Shown here one piece after another: positions 18,231 through 27,096 of a stretch of DNA of 64,000 nucleotides. Each line of letters starts with the position of its first letter. Positions within the stretch are counted from its first letter, which is position 1. The stretch spans positions 42,440 to 106,439 of the forward strand of contig NZ_BCAH01000025.1 in assembly GCF_001293735.1 (NCBI RefSeq), written 5' to 3'. The notes under the pieces are model-generated. The model worked only from the letters and a program-made list of their open reading frames with translations. It had not been told where the DNA came from and ran no database searches. The DNA comes from Limosilactobacillus gorillae. Lineage in GTDB: Bacteria > Bacillota > Bacilli > Lactobacillales > Lactobacillaceae. A program made the position numbers and the translations under genes.

Positions 18231-19376
18231 TTAATCAATGATCTTTTTAAAGCCAGCGTATAGTTGATCAAACGCCTGGTTAAACTTAATAGCATCTTCC
18301 AGGGTGTTTTGGTCCCCCAGGCTCACCCGTACAGCCGACGTTGCCACCTCATCTGGCACCTTCATGGCTGCCAAAGTAGAAGCTTCAGTGTGCTTTTTAG
18401 ATGAGCAAGCACTAGTGGTTGAGATGTAAATATCACGTTCCTCAAAGGCATGTACAATCGTTTCCCCCCGAACCCCAACGATAGCAAAGGTTAAGATGTG
18501 GGGCGCAAAACCGTCTGTTCCAGAGAAGACTTTAACGTGGTTAAATTGAACGATGTGATCGGTAATTGCCTTTTTAACGGCTAATTCGCTGGTAACATCT
18601 TTTTCTTCAGCTTCCTTCATCAATCGGATTGCCCGAGCCATGGCGGCGATGCCAGGGGTATTCTCAGTCCCCCCCCGCAAGCCTCGCTCTTGACCACCAC
18701 CATCAATCAGCGGAGCCAATTTTCGGCCAGCCTGTTTGTAGATAAAGCCCGTCCCGCGAGGAGCGTGGAATTTATGACCAGAAAAGACAGCAAAGTCTAC
18801 CCGTTCGGAAAAGACTAAGTCGTCTAGGCCTTTACCGATGGCCTGAACAGCATCCACCATGAAGTGAACAGTCGGGTAGTCCTTTAAGATTTCGCCAATC
18901 TCTTTGATCGGCTGAACTGTACCGACCTCGTTGTTAACCGCCATGATTGATACAAGGATCGTATCCTTTTGCAGGGCGTCTTTAACATCTTGTGGATTAA
19001 CCCGGCCATCCTTGTCCACCGGTAGATAAGTGACCTCAAAACCCTGTTTTTCCAAGCTTTGCATGGCGTTGCGTACGGCGGCGTGTTCCACCGATGAAGT
19101 AATAATATGCTTGCCAAATCGTTGCTTAGCAAGGGCAGTTCCCTTAATAACCCAGTTATCTCCTTCTGATCCACCGGAGGTAAATAGAATTTCACCTGGC
19201 TGAACGCCAAAGGTGGTGGCAATTTGAGCCCGGGATTGTTCTAACAGGTTCCATGCCGTTTCCCCAAGCTTATGTAGAGAACTAGGGTTCCCCCAAATCT
19301 TTTCAGAAACCTGTTGGTAGGTTGAAAGGACCTCTGGACGTACCTGTGTAGTGGCACTGTTATCAAAATAAATCAT
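18231..19376 (-). CDS. Cysteine desulfurase (IscS/NifS family)
   Basis: This 381-residue class V aminotransferase-fold enzyme takes sulphur from cysteine. The PLP lysine is K202 in SGHKFHAP and the catalytic cysteine is C324 in [10 protein letters not shown]. Coupling to thiI suggests a dedicated role in tRNA thiolation (the NifZ role of Bacillus), although a wider role cannot be excluded. It has a structured leader of about 105 nt. Confidence 0.93.
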   Translation of the reverse strand: MIYFDNSATTQVRPEVLSTYQQVSEKIWGNPSSLHKLGETAWNLLEQSRAQIATTFGVQPGEILFTSGGSEGDNWVIKGTALAKQRFGKHIITSSVEHAAVRNAMQSLEKQGFEVTYLPVDKDGRVNPQDVKDALQKDTILVSIMAVNNEVGTVQPIKEIGEILKDYPTVHFMVDAVQAIGKGLDDLVFSERVDFAVFSGHKFHAPRGTGFIYKQAGRKLAPLIDGGGQERGLRGGTENTPGIAAMARAIRLMKEAEEKDVTSELAVKKAITDHIVQFNHVKVFSGTDGFAPHILTFAIVGVRGETIVHAFEERDIYISTTSACSSKKHTEASTLAAMKVPDEVATSAVRVSLGDQNTLEDAIKFNQAFDQLYAGFKKIID

Positions 19377-19482
19377 TGTGTGTCTTCCCCTTTTTCACAC
19401 GCGCTGGTTTTCCAACGCAAGATATTCCATTAGCGGGATAGAGTGCTTGTGCGTCGCCAATGGCCTGTCCGACTCCAAATAC
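19377..19482 (-). promoter_or_regulatory. Structured 5' leader of the cysteine desulfurase-thiI operon
   Basis: A TATAAT -10 (19489-19494) places the transcript start near 19482, giving a G/C-rich leader of about 105 nt in an otherwise A/T-rich gap. It contains a GCGTTGG-AAAA-CCAGCGC hairpin and a wider CCATT...AATGG pairing. I recognise no known riboswitch class in it. Confidence 0.5.
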
Positions 19483-19549
19483 CGATTAATTATAACAGAT
19501 TAACCACCTAGTTAATAGGAAAAGGGATTCTCTCTTACTATATAAAAGC

Positions 19550-19606
19550 AAAAAAGATCACTATCCCCAGAGCAAAGTTTTTCATCCAACTCTGGGAGTA
19601 GTGATC
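19550..19606 (-). terminator. Terminator after ezrA
   Basis: A strong hairpin with GATCACTA..CCCAGAG and CTCTGGG..TAGTGATC arms, followed by TTTTTT on the minus strand, just after the ezrA stop codon. Confidence 0.9.
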
Positions 19607-19624
19607 TTCACATAGTCTTTTTCA

Positions 19625-21334
19625 TTAGCCCTCTTGCTGGTCTAATTCATCGTAATAATTATCTTCCAGGCGCTTAAAGCATCCCGGTTCTACCTTCTCT
19701 AAGGCCGCGCCAATCGTTTCCAGACTCCGCTCATATTCATAACGGTCGTAAAGCTTTTGGGCCTCGGTGATGGCAACATCAATTTCCTGGTTATCATCGG
19801 CAAAGCGAAGTCCATACTGAATCAGGCGAGCAGTTAGTTCCGCCGAATCACGCACCCTGTTAGTTCGATCGGTCAGCTCAGACACATCTCCTTGAACCCG
19901 TAAGAGCTCCTTGGTAATGGCCTCCATGTTAATTCGTTGCTGATTCATATCCTTGGCCAGGTGGCTAATCTCATCGGAAACTACGAAGAAAAAGTCAAGG
20001 TAATCACGGGGTAAGCCCGGTAGGTTGAGGGTCTCCACGTGGCGTTTCGTAGCCCGAACTGTGGTAACAAAACGTTGTAGGGCTTTACGAGCACGCCGTT
20101 CATCTTCACTAAGATCGGCTACTCCATCATTAGTTTCCTTTTGCTGTGTTTCAATTGCCGTTAGAACTTTCTCATCTTCTAAGAAGCGCTTTAGAACCTG
20201 ACTAGCCACTGCCGTTTGGGCATTAACAGCCACTTGATCCTTTTCATATTCCTTTTGAATCTGCTTAAGTTGTTCCTCCAGCTCCCTGGTATGGGCAATT
20301 TCGTCATGATTTAAGGTATAACTTTCAGATAGGCGATCCAGTTCCGCCATTAATTCCCGGTTCTGCTGGCGGGCATGGTCTAAATGATTTCCTACCACCC
20401 CGACCAGCTTTTCGACTTGTGGCCGAGCATCCATCTCGGTCTGCATAACATCATACAAGTGGTCAATCTTATCACTCAGGTCCTGGTTGGCTACCCGGAC
20501 AGAAGCTAATGACAAAGCCGCGATGTGGTCGAGAGAGGTCTGACGAATCCCTTCCAGGGCCTCAATCTGATCATCCAAGCCGTTTTCCGGAAAGCGGTAG
20601 TGGTTTGCCACCAGCTTGCGGTACCCATCCCGAAGTTCACTAATCTGATCCGGGTACGTAGTAAACAGGGGCTTGCATAGCTCCGGAATTTCTTCGGCTA
20701 GTTCGTTATAGTGGGTCTCTTTTTCCTTTAGATCTGCTAGAATTTCAGCCGCTGCCTCATGATCACCCTTGGCAGCAATCTCATTGAAGTGGGCAAACTG
20801 CCCCTGCATGTCAGCTAAACGGGCTCGTAGGGGACGGATAGCATCACCATATTGATAGGCGTTATTTTCTAGTTGCCTTTGTAATTTTTCTAATTCGGTC
20901 CCCATCGTTTGGGTCGCTTTTTTTTGCTCTGCCTCTTTTTGATCAGCCTTCTTTAGGCGTTCAACCACGCGCCCCTGCAATCGTTCAGCCTCTTCTACAA
21001 GGGCGGTGACCTGTTTTAGCTGACCACCAGCAGAGAAAGCATTCACCCCGTTGAGACTGGCACTAGCCTCTTTTAACTGCTCATTAGCATCTTCAATGGC
21101 CGGAATCACCTTTTTTTGGTAGTCCTGTTGCAGTGTAGTAAAGACCTTCAATGATTCTCCCATCAGGTCCGCTAAGCTTTCATCACTTAGTCGGCGTGCT
21201 AACTGATCCTCATCCAAGGCTACCAGCCGCGCTCGTAAGTCCGCAATGATCCGCATTGCTCGTCGTTGACAAATATAGAAGATGACTACAACGACCACGG
21301 CAATTACAATGATCCCAATTAACACTTGTAACAT
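19625..21334 (-). CDS. ezrA: Septation ring formation regulator EzrA
   Basis: This 569-residue protein has one N-terminal membrane helix (about 3-20) followed by long spectrin-like coiled coils rich in Glu, Gln and Lys. That layout and length are typical of EzrA, which binds FtsZ, restricts Z-rings to midcell and recruits wall enzymes. It is divergent from rpsD, as in many lactobacilli. It carries its own promoter and a strong terminator, so it appears monocistronic. Confidence 0.93.
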   Translation of the reverse strand: MLQVLIGIIVIAVVVVVIFYICQRRAMRIIADLRARLVALDEDQLARRLSDESLADLMGESLKVFTTLQQDYQKKVIPAIEDANEQLKEASASLNGVNAFSAGGQLKQVTALVEEAERLQGRVVERLKKADQKEAEQKKATQTMGTELEKLQRQLENNAYQYGDAIRPLRARLADMQGQFAHFNEIAAKGDHEAAAEILADLKEKETHYNELAEEIPELCKPLFTTYPDQISELRDGYRKLVANHYRFPENGLDDQIEALEGIRQTSLDHIAALSLASVRVANQDLSDKIDHLYDVMQTEMDARPQVEKLVGVVGNHLDHARQQNRELMAELDRLSESYTLNHDEIAHTRELEEQLKQIQKEYEKDQVAVNAQTAVASQVLKRFLEDEKVLTAIETQQKETNDGVADLSEDERRARKALQRFVTTVRATKRHVETLNLPGLPRDYLDFFFVVSDEISHLAKDMNQQRINMEAITKELLRVQGDVSELTDRTNRVRDSAELTARLIQYGLRFADDNQEIDVAITEAQKLYDRYEYERSLETIGAALEKVEPGCFKRLEDNYYDELDQQEG

Positions 21335-21447
21335 CTGAATCCCACCTATACTTTCTCAGTCTTCATTAGTTTTTAATTATAACATAATCTTACCCCACTT
21401 ATCCCCAGACAGGCAATTGAACTCCCGCTTTTCTAGTAATTTCTTGC

Positions 21448-21652
21448 TTGACCTGGTTTGTTTTTACGTTGTATGATAGAGGACGTGTAAAATAATGCAG
21501 CAATGAGGAGGCAAGCTCGTCAACAGACCAATGCCAGTTTGGTGTTTCTAGTAACCCAGCTGCTAGGGTGAACGATCCAATTGGCCTGCACGAATGTGAT
21601 CCTCACCATCGGATTATTTTACTCCAATCAAAAATTTTGGAGGAATTCAATT
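21448..21652 (+). promoter_or_regulatory. rpsD promoter and structured leader (probable S4 autoregulatory site)
   Basis: TTGACC (21448-21453), an 18 bp spacer and TATGAT (21472-21477) start a leader of about 170 nt. A perfect 10 bp inverted repeat (GTAAAATAAT at 21487-21496 and ATTATTTTAC at 21613-21622) closes a domain of about 135 nt, ending shortly before the GGAGG of rpsD. In Bacillus, S4 represses rpsD translation by binding a structured leader. The same role here is likely but not proved by the sequence. Confidence 0.7.
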
Positions 21653-22258
21653 ATGTCACGTTACACTGGCCCAAGTTGGCGTCTTTCCCGGCGCCTGGGC
21701 GTTTCACTTTCTGGTACTGGTAAGGAACTTGCTCGTCGTCCGTACGCTCCTGGTGACCACGGGAACGACCGTCGCGGTAAGCTTTCTGAATACGGTACCC
21801 AACTCCGTGAAAAGCAAAAGCTTCGTTTTATGTACGGAATGACCGAACGGCAATTCTCCAACCTGTTCGTTCGTGCCGGTAAGATCAAGGAAGGTACTCA
21901 CGGTACCAACTTCATGGTCCTTTTGGAACGTCGTCTGGACAACATGGTTTACCGTCTTGGTTTAGCTACCACTCGTCGTCAAGCACGTCAATTAGTTAAC
22001 CACGGTCACATCACTGTTGACGGCAAGCGCGTTGACATTCCTTCTTTTGAAGTGAAGGTTGGCCAAGTGATCGCCGTTCGTGAAAAGTCCAAGAACCTCG
22101 ACATCATCAAGAGCGCTGTTGAAGCCGTTGTTGCTCGTCCAGCTTACGTTGAATTCGATGCTGACAAGCTCGAAGGTAAGCTGACCCGTTTACCACAACG
22201 TGAAGACATGAACGCCGACATCGACGAAGCTCTGATCGTTGAATTCTACAACAAGTAA
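21653..22258 (+). CDS. rpsD: 30S ribosomal protein S4
   Basis: This 201-residue protein begins [16 protein letters not shown] and carries an S4 RNA-binding domain ([11 protein letters not shown] to the [11 protein letters not shown] segment). It nucleates assembly of the 30S body. The start ATG has GGAGG 9 nt upstream; an in-frame ATG at 21581 lies inside the leader structure and is rejected. The N-terminus lacks zinc-binding cysteines, so this is the zinc-free form. Confidence 0.97.
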   Translation: MSRYTGPSWRLSRRLGVSLSGTGKELARRPYAPGDHGNDRRGKLSEYGTQLREKQKLRFMYGMTERQFSNLFVRAGKIKEGTHGTNFMVLLERRLDNMVYRLGLATTRRQARQLVNHGHITVDGKRVDIPSFEVKVGQVIAVREKSKNLDIIKSAVEAVVARPAYVEFDADKLEGKLTRLPQREDMNADIDEALIVEFYNK

Positions 22259-22334
22259 TTCGCTTACTTGTTGTATTATTGGGACATCAGCGGTCCATCA
22301 TCAATTGGTGCCCCGTTGGTGTCCCAACCTTTTC

Positions 22335-22362
22335 AAAAAAGCCTCCTCTGGGAGGCTTTTTT
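22335..22362 (+). terminator. Terminator after rpsD
   Basis: AAAAAAGCCTCC-TCTG-GGAGGCTTTTTT hairpin with T tract. A second hairpin (GGGACATCA.../...TGGTGTCCC, about 22282-22325) lies between it and the stop codon. Confidence 0.9.
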
Positions 22363-22382
22363 GTTTTGTCATCTCTTCACTA

Positions 22383-22686
22383 ACTTCGTAAAATTTAGGT
22401 ACTATTTTCTCTGCATCTTAATTTAAGGACTACTGGTTTTGATCTCTGCTTGGTCAAAAAGGTCTGGCGAGCTCAAATTATAGTTTGTGTTGATCAATTT
22501 ATGCGTCCTCGTGGTGCGCATTTGGTATTAACTTGATAAAATAAAGTCAAATGTCTCTTAAATAACCCCTTTGACATTTCGGTACCACTCTTTGAAGACT
22601 CCACTATGAACTTTTTTATTGACCTTTCCACGACCAAAGTTATTTCTAGCAGTACTTAAGAAAAACACTAAGGAGGCATCCATCCC
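22383..22686. other. Non-coding gap upstream of the YitT gene
   Basis: About 300 bp without a supported gene. It holds an inverted repeat AAATGTC (22549-22555) / GACATTT (22573-22579) whose right arm overlaps TTGACA. No good -10 follows at normal spacing. I see no RNA gene. Confidence 0.4.
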
Positions 22687-23532
22687 ATGGCGACTCGCCA
22701 CAATTTCGTTCGTATCTTCACCGCTCTACTCTTTGGCCTTTTGTCGGCCATTGGGGTGAATATCTTTTTAGTTCACGCTAACTCCTATTCCAGTGGGCTG
22801 ACTGGGGCATCTCAGTTAGTACAGGCCCTCCTCAAGTTAGCCGGCATCAACGTCTCTTTGTCCCTTCTAATGGCCCTTTTTAATATCCCCCTCTTCATCT
22901 TTGCCTGGCGGGTATTTGGGATCCACTACATTACTTTTTCTGGACTGGCGGTCCTATTCAACATTTTCTTTTTGCAAATCATCCCGACCTATCAGTTAGT
23001 CAGTGATCCTTTGACCAATACGGTCGTTGGTGGGGTTCTGATTGGAGCCGGGGTGGGTCTCTGTTTCAACCGCGGCTTTACCACTGGGGGAATCGACATC
23101 ATTACCACCTACCTACAGAAAAAGTTTCATCGTAATGTTGGCTCCATTGCCAACGCGATAAATGGGGTGATTCTCTTAATCACTGCCCTTGCCTTTGGGC
23201 CTAGCCGAATTGTTTATTCCCTGATCGGGATGCTAATTACTAACTATACAATGGACCACTTCTTCTCCTCTCAACGTGACATAATCGTTTCCATCTACAC
23301 CAAGAATCCCAAGACGATTACTAACCAGCTAAAAGACTTCGCACACGGGGCAACCCTGATTAAAGGAACCGGAGTTTACACCAACCAGTCAACTGCGGTC
23401 GTGCAAATCGTAACCCCGCGTAGCGAATTTAGTCACATCCGACAATTAGCCTTACAAGCCGATCCCGCCTCCTTTATCGTGGTAGCACGTGTTGATGTCG
23501 AGGTTGGTAATTACCGTCATTTCACATTCTAA
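22687..23532 (+). CDS. YitT family membrane protein
   Basis: This 281-residue protein has five to six hydrophobic helices in its first 170 residues, with the YitT signature GAGVGLCFNRGFTTGGIDIITTYL. A C-terminal cytoplasmic DUF2179-type domain (about 195-281, IIVSIYTKNPKTITNQL) follows. The biochemical role of YitT proteins is unknown. ATG start with AAGGAGG upstream. It is monocistronic, with a terminator directly after. Confidence 0.9.
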   Translation: MATRHNFVRIFTALLFGLLSAIGVNIFLVHANSYSSGLTGASQLVQALLKLAGINVSLSLLMALFNIPLFIFAWRVFGIHYITFSGLAVLFNIFFLQIIPTYQLVSDPLTNTVVGGVLIGAGVGLCFNRGFTTGGIDIITTYLQKKFHRNVGSIANAINGVILLITALAFGPSRIVYSLIGMLITNYTMDHFFSSQRDIIVSIYTKNPKTITNQLKDFAHGATLIKGTGVYTNQSTAVVQIVTPRSEFSHIRQLALQADPASFIVVARVDVEVGNYRHFTF

Positions 23533-23536
23533 CGAT

Positions 23537-23567
23537 AAGCCCACTCTCCCCGGAAAGTGGGCTTTTT
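23537..23567 (+). terminator. Terminator after the YitT gene
   Basis: AAGCCCACT...AGTGGGCTTTTTAT hairpin directly after the stop codon. Confidence 0.9.
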
Positions 23568-23665
23568 ATGTGTTATTTTTCACATCGCTTGTGAATTTTT
23601 TAGTAAAATCATGATATTGTAATAATCTGTGTGTTCCCTTTGTAATAAAGACTTTTTGTTAGTAA

Positions 23666-23709
23666 TTTTATGTCAACCGCTTGACATAAAACGGGAAAAG
23701 TCGTAAATT
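23666..23709 (+). promoter_or_regulatory. Palindromic operator overlapping a promoter
   Basis: A perfect 11 bp inverted repeat, TTTTATGTCAA (23666-23676) and TTGACATAAAA (23681-23691), is separated by CCGC. The right arm contains the -35 TTGACA (23681-23686); with a 17 bp spacer the -10 is TAAATT (23704-23709). This looks like a repressor site controlling the following two-gene operon. The regulator is not identifiable from this window. Confidence 0.75.
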
Positions 23710-23756
23710 TAGTAACCGTAAGTGAATAACTTCACCAACGAGAAGGAGAATTGATT

Positions 23757-24500
23757 ATGGAATCAAATACAACCAGCGCGACCAAGCCAGTCCAAGAGCG
23801 AACCATTTCGATGACCGCTTCTTTGGCCTACTTCGCCCTTTCAATCATCATTAACTCGATGGGAAACGTCTTGACCCTGGTCACGAGTTCTCATATTCAC
23901 CCCCAGTTCTTGGGCTCTGCTTACTGGACAGCGGCCGAAAATAACCTCGGTTATGCTGTCCTTGGTAAGGGGAACTCAATGGCCCTCTTTTGGGCCTTCA
24001 TGGTCCTTGGGATGTTGACTTCTGTTTTAAACGCTATCTTAATGCGGAAGTGGGACTGGCACCGGATCTTCGGGAACTTCTTGTTCATGCTCCCGTTTTC
24101 GATCTTCATCCAGTGGTTTTCAAACATCTTCAACCAGATCATGCCCGACGTCTATACCCTACCAATGATCATCCTCTACACCCTGATTAACTTCTTAGGG
24201 GTGACCTTTATTGGGGTAGCTATTTCAATTTATCAGCGGGTCAACCTGGTCTTACACCCAGCCGATGACCTCTTCCAGATCCTACGTTTCCGTTACTTCA
24301 AGGGTAATGCTACCCTAGCCATGTGGGCTTCCTACATCCCACCAACGATCATGGCCTTAGCTGCCATCCCAGCAATGGGGTTAGCTAACTTCGGGCTGGG
24401 GACGATCTTCGCCCTTCTGTTCCAAGGAGGAATCACGGGTCTGGCTGATAAGTTAATCTTCCCTAAGCTCAAGCATCAGGCCTTGGACCTCGGGAATTAG
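23757..24500 (+). CDS. YczE/YitT-like multi-pass membrane protein
   Basis: This 247-residue hydrophobic protein has about five membrane helices and no recognised catalytic motif. It resembles the YczE/YyaS (DUF6198-like) group, sometimes annotated loosely as sugar permeases; I do not assign a substrate. The ATG at 23757 is chosen because AAGGAG lies 8 nt upstream; a TTG two codons earlier is less likely. It is first in an operon with a VOC protein 38 bp downstream, behind the palindromic operator. Confidence 0.7.
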   Translation: MESNTTSATKPVQERTISMTASLAYFALSIIINSMGNVLTLVTSSHIHPQFLGSAYWTAAENNLGYAVLGKGNSMALFWAFMVLGMLTSVLNAILMRKWDWHRIFGNFLFMLPFSIFIQWFSNIFNQIMPDVYTLPMIILYTLINFLGVTFIGVAISIYQRVNLVLHPADDLFQILRFRYFKGNATLAMWASYIPPTIMALAAIPAMGLANFGLGTIFALLFQGGITGLADKLIFPKLKHQALDLGN

Positions 24501-24538
24501 TTGTTAGAAGCTTTAGTTTTGAAAGTGAGGAATTTATC

Positions 24539-24949
24539 ATGGCATTTAACAAGAGTTTAGCAGGTTACTTTGACGATCTTCAGCACGTTGGTATCCCAAC
24601 CGATGACCTCAATAAAACGGTCGCCTTCTGGGAAAAGCTAGGTTTTAAGATGACGGGAAACTTTGACACTGATGATCAAGGTAACCAAGTCGTTTTCATG
24701 AGCTACGCCCACTTGACCCTGGAAATCTGGACTGGTGACGGAGCCGTTCGCAAAACAGGGGCTATCAACCACCTTTCCTTAAACACTTCCGACGCCGATG
24801 CAGCCTTCAAGGCAGCTAAGGCCGCTGGCTTCACAATGAAAGAAACTGAAGTTCAACACCTTGATTTCTGGGACCACGGGATCAAGTTCTTTAACATTGA
24901 AGGTCCTAATGCTGAAACGATTGAATTCTGTGAAATCGTTAAGGGCTAA
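24539..24949 (+). CDS. VOC (glyoxalase/bleomycin-resistance) family protein
   Basis: This 136-residue protein has two beta-alpha-beta-beta-beta repeats typical of the vicinal oxygen chelate fold. Candidate metal ligands are H17 in LQHVGIPTDDL, E at LTLEIWTG, H in INHLSL and E in AETIEFCEI, the pattern of glyoxalase I-like enzymes. The substrate is unknown. It shares an operon with the preceding membrane protein, so it may act on a compound that protein moves. A terminator follows. Confidence 0.82.
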   Translation: MAFNKSLAGYFDDLQHVGIPTDDLNKTVAFWEKLGFKMTGNFDTDDQGNQVVFMSYAHLTLEIWTGDGAVRKTGAINHLSLNTSDADAAFKAAKAAGFTMKETEVQHLDFWDHGIKFFNIEGPNAETIEFCEIVKG

Positions 24950-24974
24950 CCACTTAATAAAAAATCTCTTTTCC

Positions 24975-25001
24975 TGGGCTCGCTTTCGGCGGGCCCATTT
25001 T
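24975..25001 (+). terminator. Terminator after the VOC gene
   Basis: TGGGCTCGC-TTTCG-GCGGGCCCA hairpin followed by TTTT. Confidence 0.85.
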
Positions 25002-25039
25002 CATATGTGCTAAAATTGGAAAATAAAAGGAGGAAGAAG

Positions 25040-25516
25040 ATGGACAATCAAGAAAACAATGGCCTTGAACAACGGCTTCAAAATGGTATTTATGGCACTC
25101 CTAAAATTAATCCCGATGAGCAACGACGCTATTTAGGTACCTTTCGGGAACGAGTTTGTTTAACCATTAGTAACGCCCAAATTAAGGAACGTTCCTGGAC
25201 CGAAGCAGTAGAACAGGAACTAAAAAGGGGCCTGGCCACCCAAGTCTTCATTAATGGTAACCTCCCCGACGAATTAACCCACCCCTATATTCAAATAATC
25301 ACTAAAGCTGGAGGAAACTTTACCTTGAAAACTGACCCACAGTTCAAGACCACTCCGGATCGCTTGGCCTTAGTGATGGCCGCCAACGATGCTGTTTACC
25401 AATCCCCCGTCGACGTTGCTAAGCGCTACCCTGATATCTCAGCGACAACCTCTAAACAGGCACCGGCTAAGAAATCCTGGTGGCAAAAGATCTTCTCTAA
25501 AGGGGGTGCTGACTGA
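25040..25516 (+). CDS. YueI family (DUF1694) protein
   Basis: This 158-residue soluble protein contains GIYGTPKINPDEQRRYLGTF and FRERVCLTISNAQI, matching the conserved family of unknown function called YueI in Bacillus. A Lys/Trp tail (KKSWWQKIFSKGG) ends it. The ATG at 25040 has AAAGGAGG 7 nt upstream; an in-frame ATG 33 nt earlier is poorly placed. Its TGA overlaps the rarA ATG by one base, so the two are translationally coupled. Confidence 0.85.
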   Translation: MDNQENNGLEQRLQNGIYGTPKINPDEQRRYLGTFRERVCLTISNAQIKERSWTEAVEQELKRGLATQVFINGNLPDELTHPYIQIITKAGGNFTLKTDPQFKTTPDRLALVMAANDAVYQSPVDVAKRYPDISATTSKQAPAKKSWWQKIFSKGGAD

Positions 25517-26802
25517 TGGAACCACTCGCCTTCCGGATGCGTCCTCGCTCCCTGAACGAAGTCGTCGGCCAACAACATTTGGTTGGGGAAGGCAAGATCA
25601 TCTGGCGAATGGTCAAAGTCAAAATGCTGTCGTCAATGATCCTTTATGGTCCCCCCGGAACTGGAAAAACCAGTATCGCTAGCGCCATTGCTGGTTCAAC
25701 TAAGTATGCCTTTCGAAATCTTAACGCCGCCACCGATTCTAAGAAAGATTTCCAGGTGGTTGCCGAAGAGGCTAAAATGTCTGGGACGGTAATCCTAATG
25801 CTCGATGAAATTCACCGTCTCGATAAGGCTAAGCAGGACTTTCTCTTACCCTACCTTGAAAGTGGTCAAATTATCTTAATTGGTGCTACCACCGAAAACC
25901 CTTACTTGGCTATTAATCCCGCCATCCGGAGCCGAACTCAGATCTTTGAGGTCCATCCCCTGAGCAAAGAAGAAATTGCCATCGCCATTGATCGGGCCCT
26001 TAGCGACCCCGACCGGGGACTAGGTAAGCTTCCCCTTATCCTAACCGATGATGCCAAGGAGCAACTAATCACGGTAACTAACGGTGACCTACGGAGCGCC
26101 CTAAACGGCCTCGAGCTAGCAGCCCGTTCTACTGCTCCCGCTAGTGATGGACAAATTCACCTCACCTTATCCGTAATTGAAGAATCAGTTCAAAAACGCT
26201 CTTTGGTCGCCGATAAGGACGGCGATAACCACTACGATGTAATCTCCGCCTTTCAAAAATCAATCCGGGGTTCGGATACCGACGCTGCCCTACACTACCT
26301 GGCTCAACTGATTACGGCTGGTGATCTAACTAGCATCGCCCGTCGGTTGATGGTAATCGCCTACGAAGATATTGGGCTAGCTAATCCACCAGCTGTCGAA
26401 CATGCTGTAACGGCGGTTCAAGCAGCAGAGCAAATTGGTTTGCCCGAGGCTCGGATTCCATTAGCCAATGCTGTAATTGAACTTTGCCTTTCCCCTAAAT
26501 CTAATTCCGCCATTTTAGCAATTGATGCAGCTATTGATCGCATCAATCACGGAAGTAGCGGTACCGTACCTGATCATTTGAAAGACGCCCACTATAAGGG
26601 AGCGGCCAAACTTGGCCATGGTATTAACTACCAGTACCCCCACGACTTCCCCGAGGACTGGGTTGCTCAGCAATATTTACCAGACCGGATCAAAAATGAT
26701 CAGTATTACCAGCCTAAAAACAACGGTACCTTCGAACAGGCCTATGCTAAACAATACCAACGGCTTTTCTTTGCCCAACGGGGTCATCAACCTAGACCCT
26801 AA
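25516..26802 (+). CDS. rarA: Replication-associated recombination protein RarA (MgsA)
   Basis: This 428-residue AAA+ ATPase has Walker A GPPGTGKT (45-52), Walker B LMLDEIHR, sensor 1 GATTENP and the C-terminal tetramerisation domain with AYEDIGLANP and the KGAAKLGHGINYQYPHDFP signature. It acts at stalled replication forks. It begins on the last base of the yueI stop codon. The 6S RNA gene follows at once. Confidence 0.95.
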   Translation: MEPLAFRMRPRSLNEVVGQQHLVGEGKIIWRMVKVKMLSSMILYGPPGTGKTSIASAIAGSTKYAFRNLNAATDSKKDFQVVAEEAKMSGTVILMLDEIHRLDKAKQDFLLPYLESGQIILIGATTENPYLAINPAIRSRTQIFEVHPLSKEEIAIAIDRALSDPDRGLGKLPLILTDDAKEQLITVTNGDLRSALNGLELAARSTAPASDGQIHLTLSVIEESVQKRSLVADKDGDNHYDVISAFQKSIRGSDTDAALHYLAQLITAGDLTSIARRLMVIAYEDIGLANPPAVEHAVTAVQAAEQIGLPEARIPLANAVIELCLSPKSNSAILAIDAAIDRINHGSSGTVPDHLKDAHYKGAAKLGHGINYQYPHDFPEDWVAQQYLPDRIKNDQYYQPKNNGTFEQAYAKQYQRLFFAQRGHQPRP

Positions 26803-26803
26803 T

Positions 26804-26832
26804 TTGAAGTCTCACTTAGCTTGTGCTAATAT
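26804..26832 (+). promoter_or_regulatory. Promoter of the 6S RNA gene
   Basis: TTGAAG (26804-26809), a 17 bp spacer and TAATAT (26827-26832) overlap the end of rarA and set a transcript start near 26839. Confidence 0.75.
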
Positions 26833-26838
26833 ACTTAT

Positions 26839-27071
26839 AGAAGCTCTGTTGTGTACGCCTTGTCTATATCACAGGTTTGCCTTACAGTCTTATTACTTTG
26901 GGACGCGTGCTTCGTTTAGTTTACGACATGCCTTTTCTCTTGGTAGCCGAATGCTAAACTGCTATGTCCCACCTGTCTTACACACAGGTCAACACTGTCA
27001 GACAATTAACGGCACGAACGGAGCCGATACATATACTCTTTAACCCAGGCTTTAGGCCTGGACTTTTTATT
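26839..27071 (+). ncRNA. ssrS: 6S RNA (Lacto-usp type)
   Basis: The gene lies between rarA and a universal stress gene, the usual place of the Lacto-usp RNA, which is the Lactobacillales 6S RNA. The ends pair (GCTCTGTT..GTG near 26843-26853 with CAC..AACGGAGC at 27013-27024). A long imperfect internal helix with a central bubble region is suggested by CACAGGT-type complementary segments. It ends with a CCAGGC...GCCTGG hairpin and T tract (27044-27071). 6S RNA binds the sigma-A holoenzyme and mimics an open promoter. The 3' end may be processed upstream of the terminator. Confidence 0.85.
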
Positions 27072-27096
27072 TTCAGTAGTTAAATAAGGTGCTAAT

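Noticed and set aside
18231..19376. Calling the cysteine desulfurase a SufS protein
   Set aside because: The active-site segment [10 protein letters not shown] and length fit the IscS/NifS group, and no suf genes are nearby.
26612..27043. 143-codon plus-strand reading frame overlapping the end of rarA
   Set aside because: It covers the 6S RNA gene and the rarA C-terminus in another frame, lacks a Shine-Dalgarno and has no recognisable domain.
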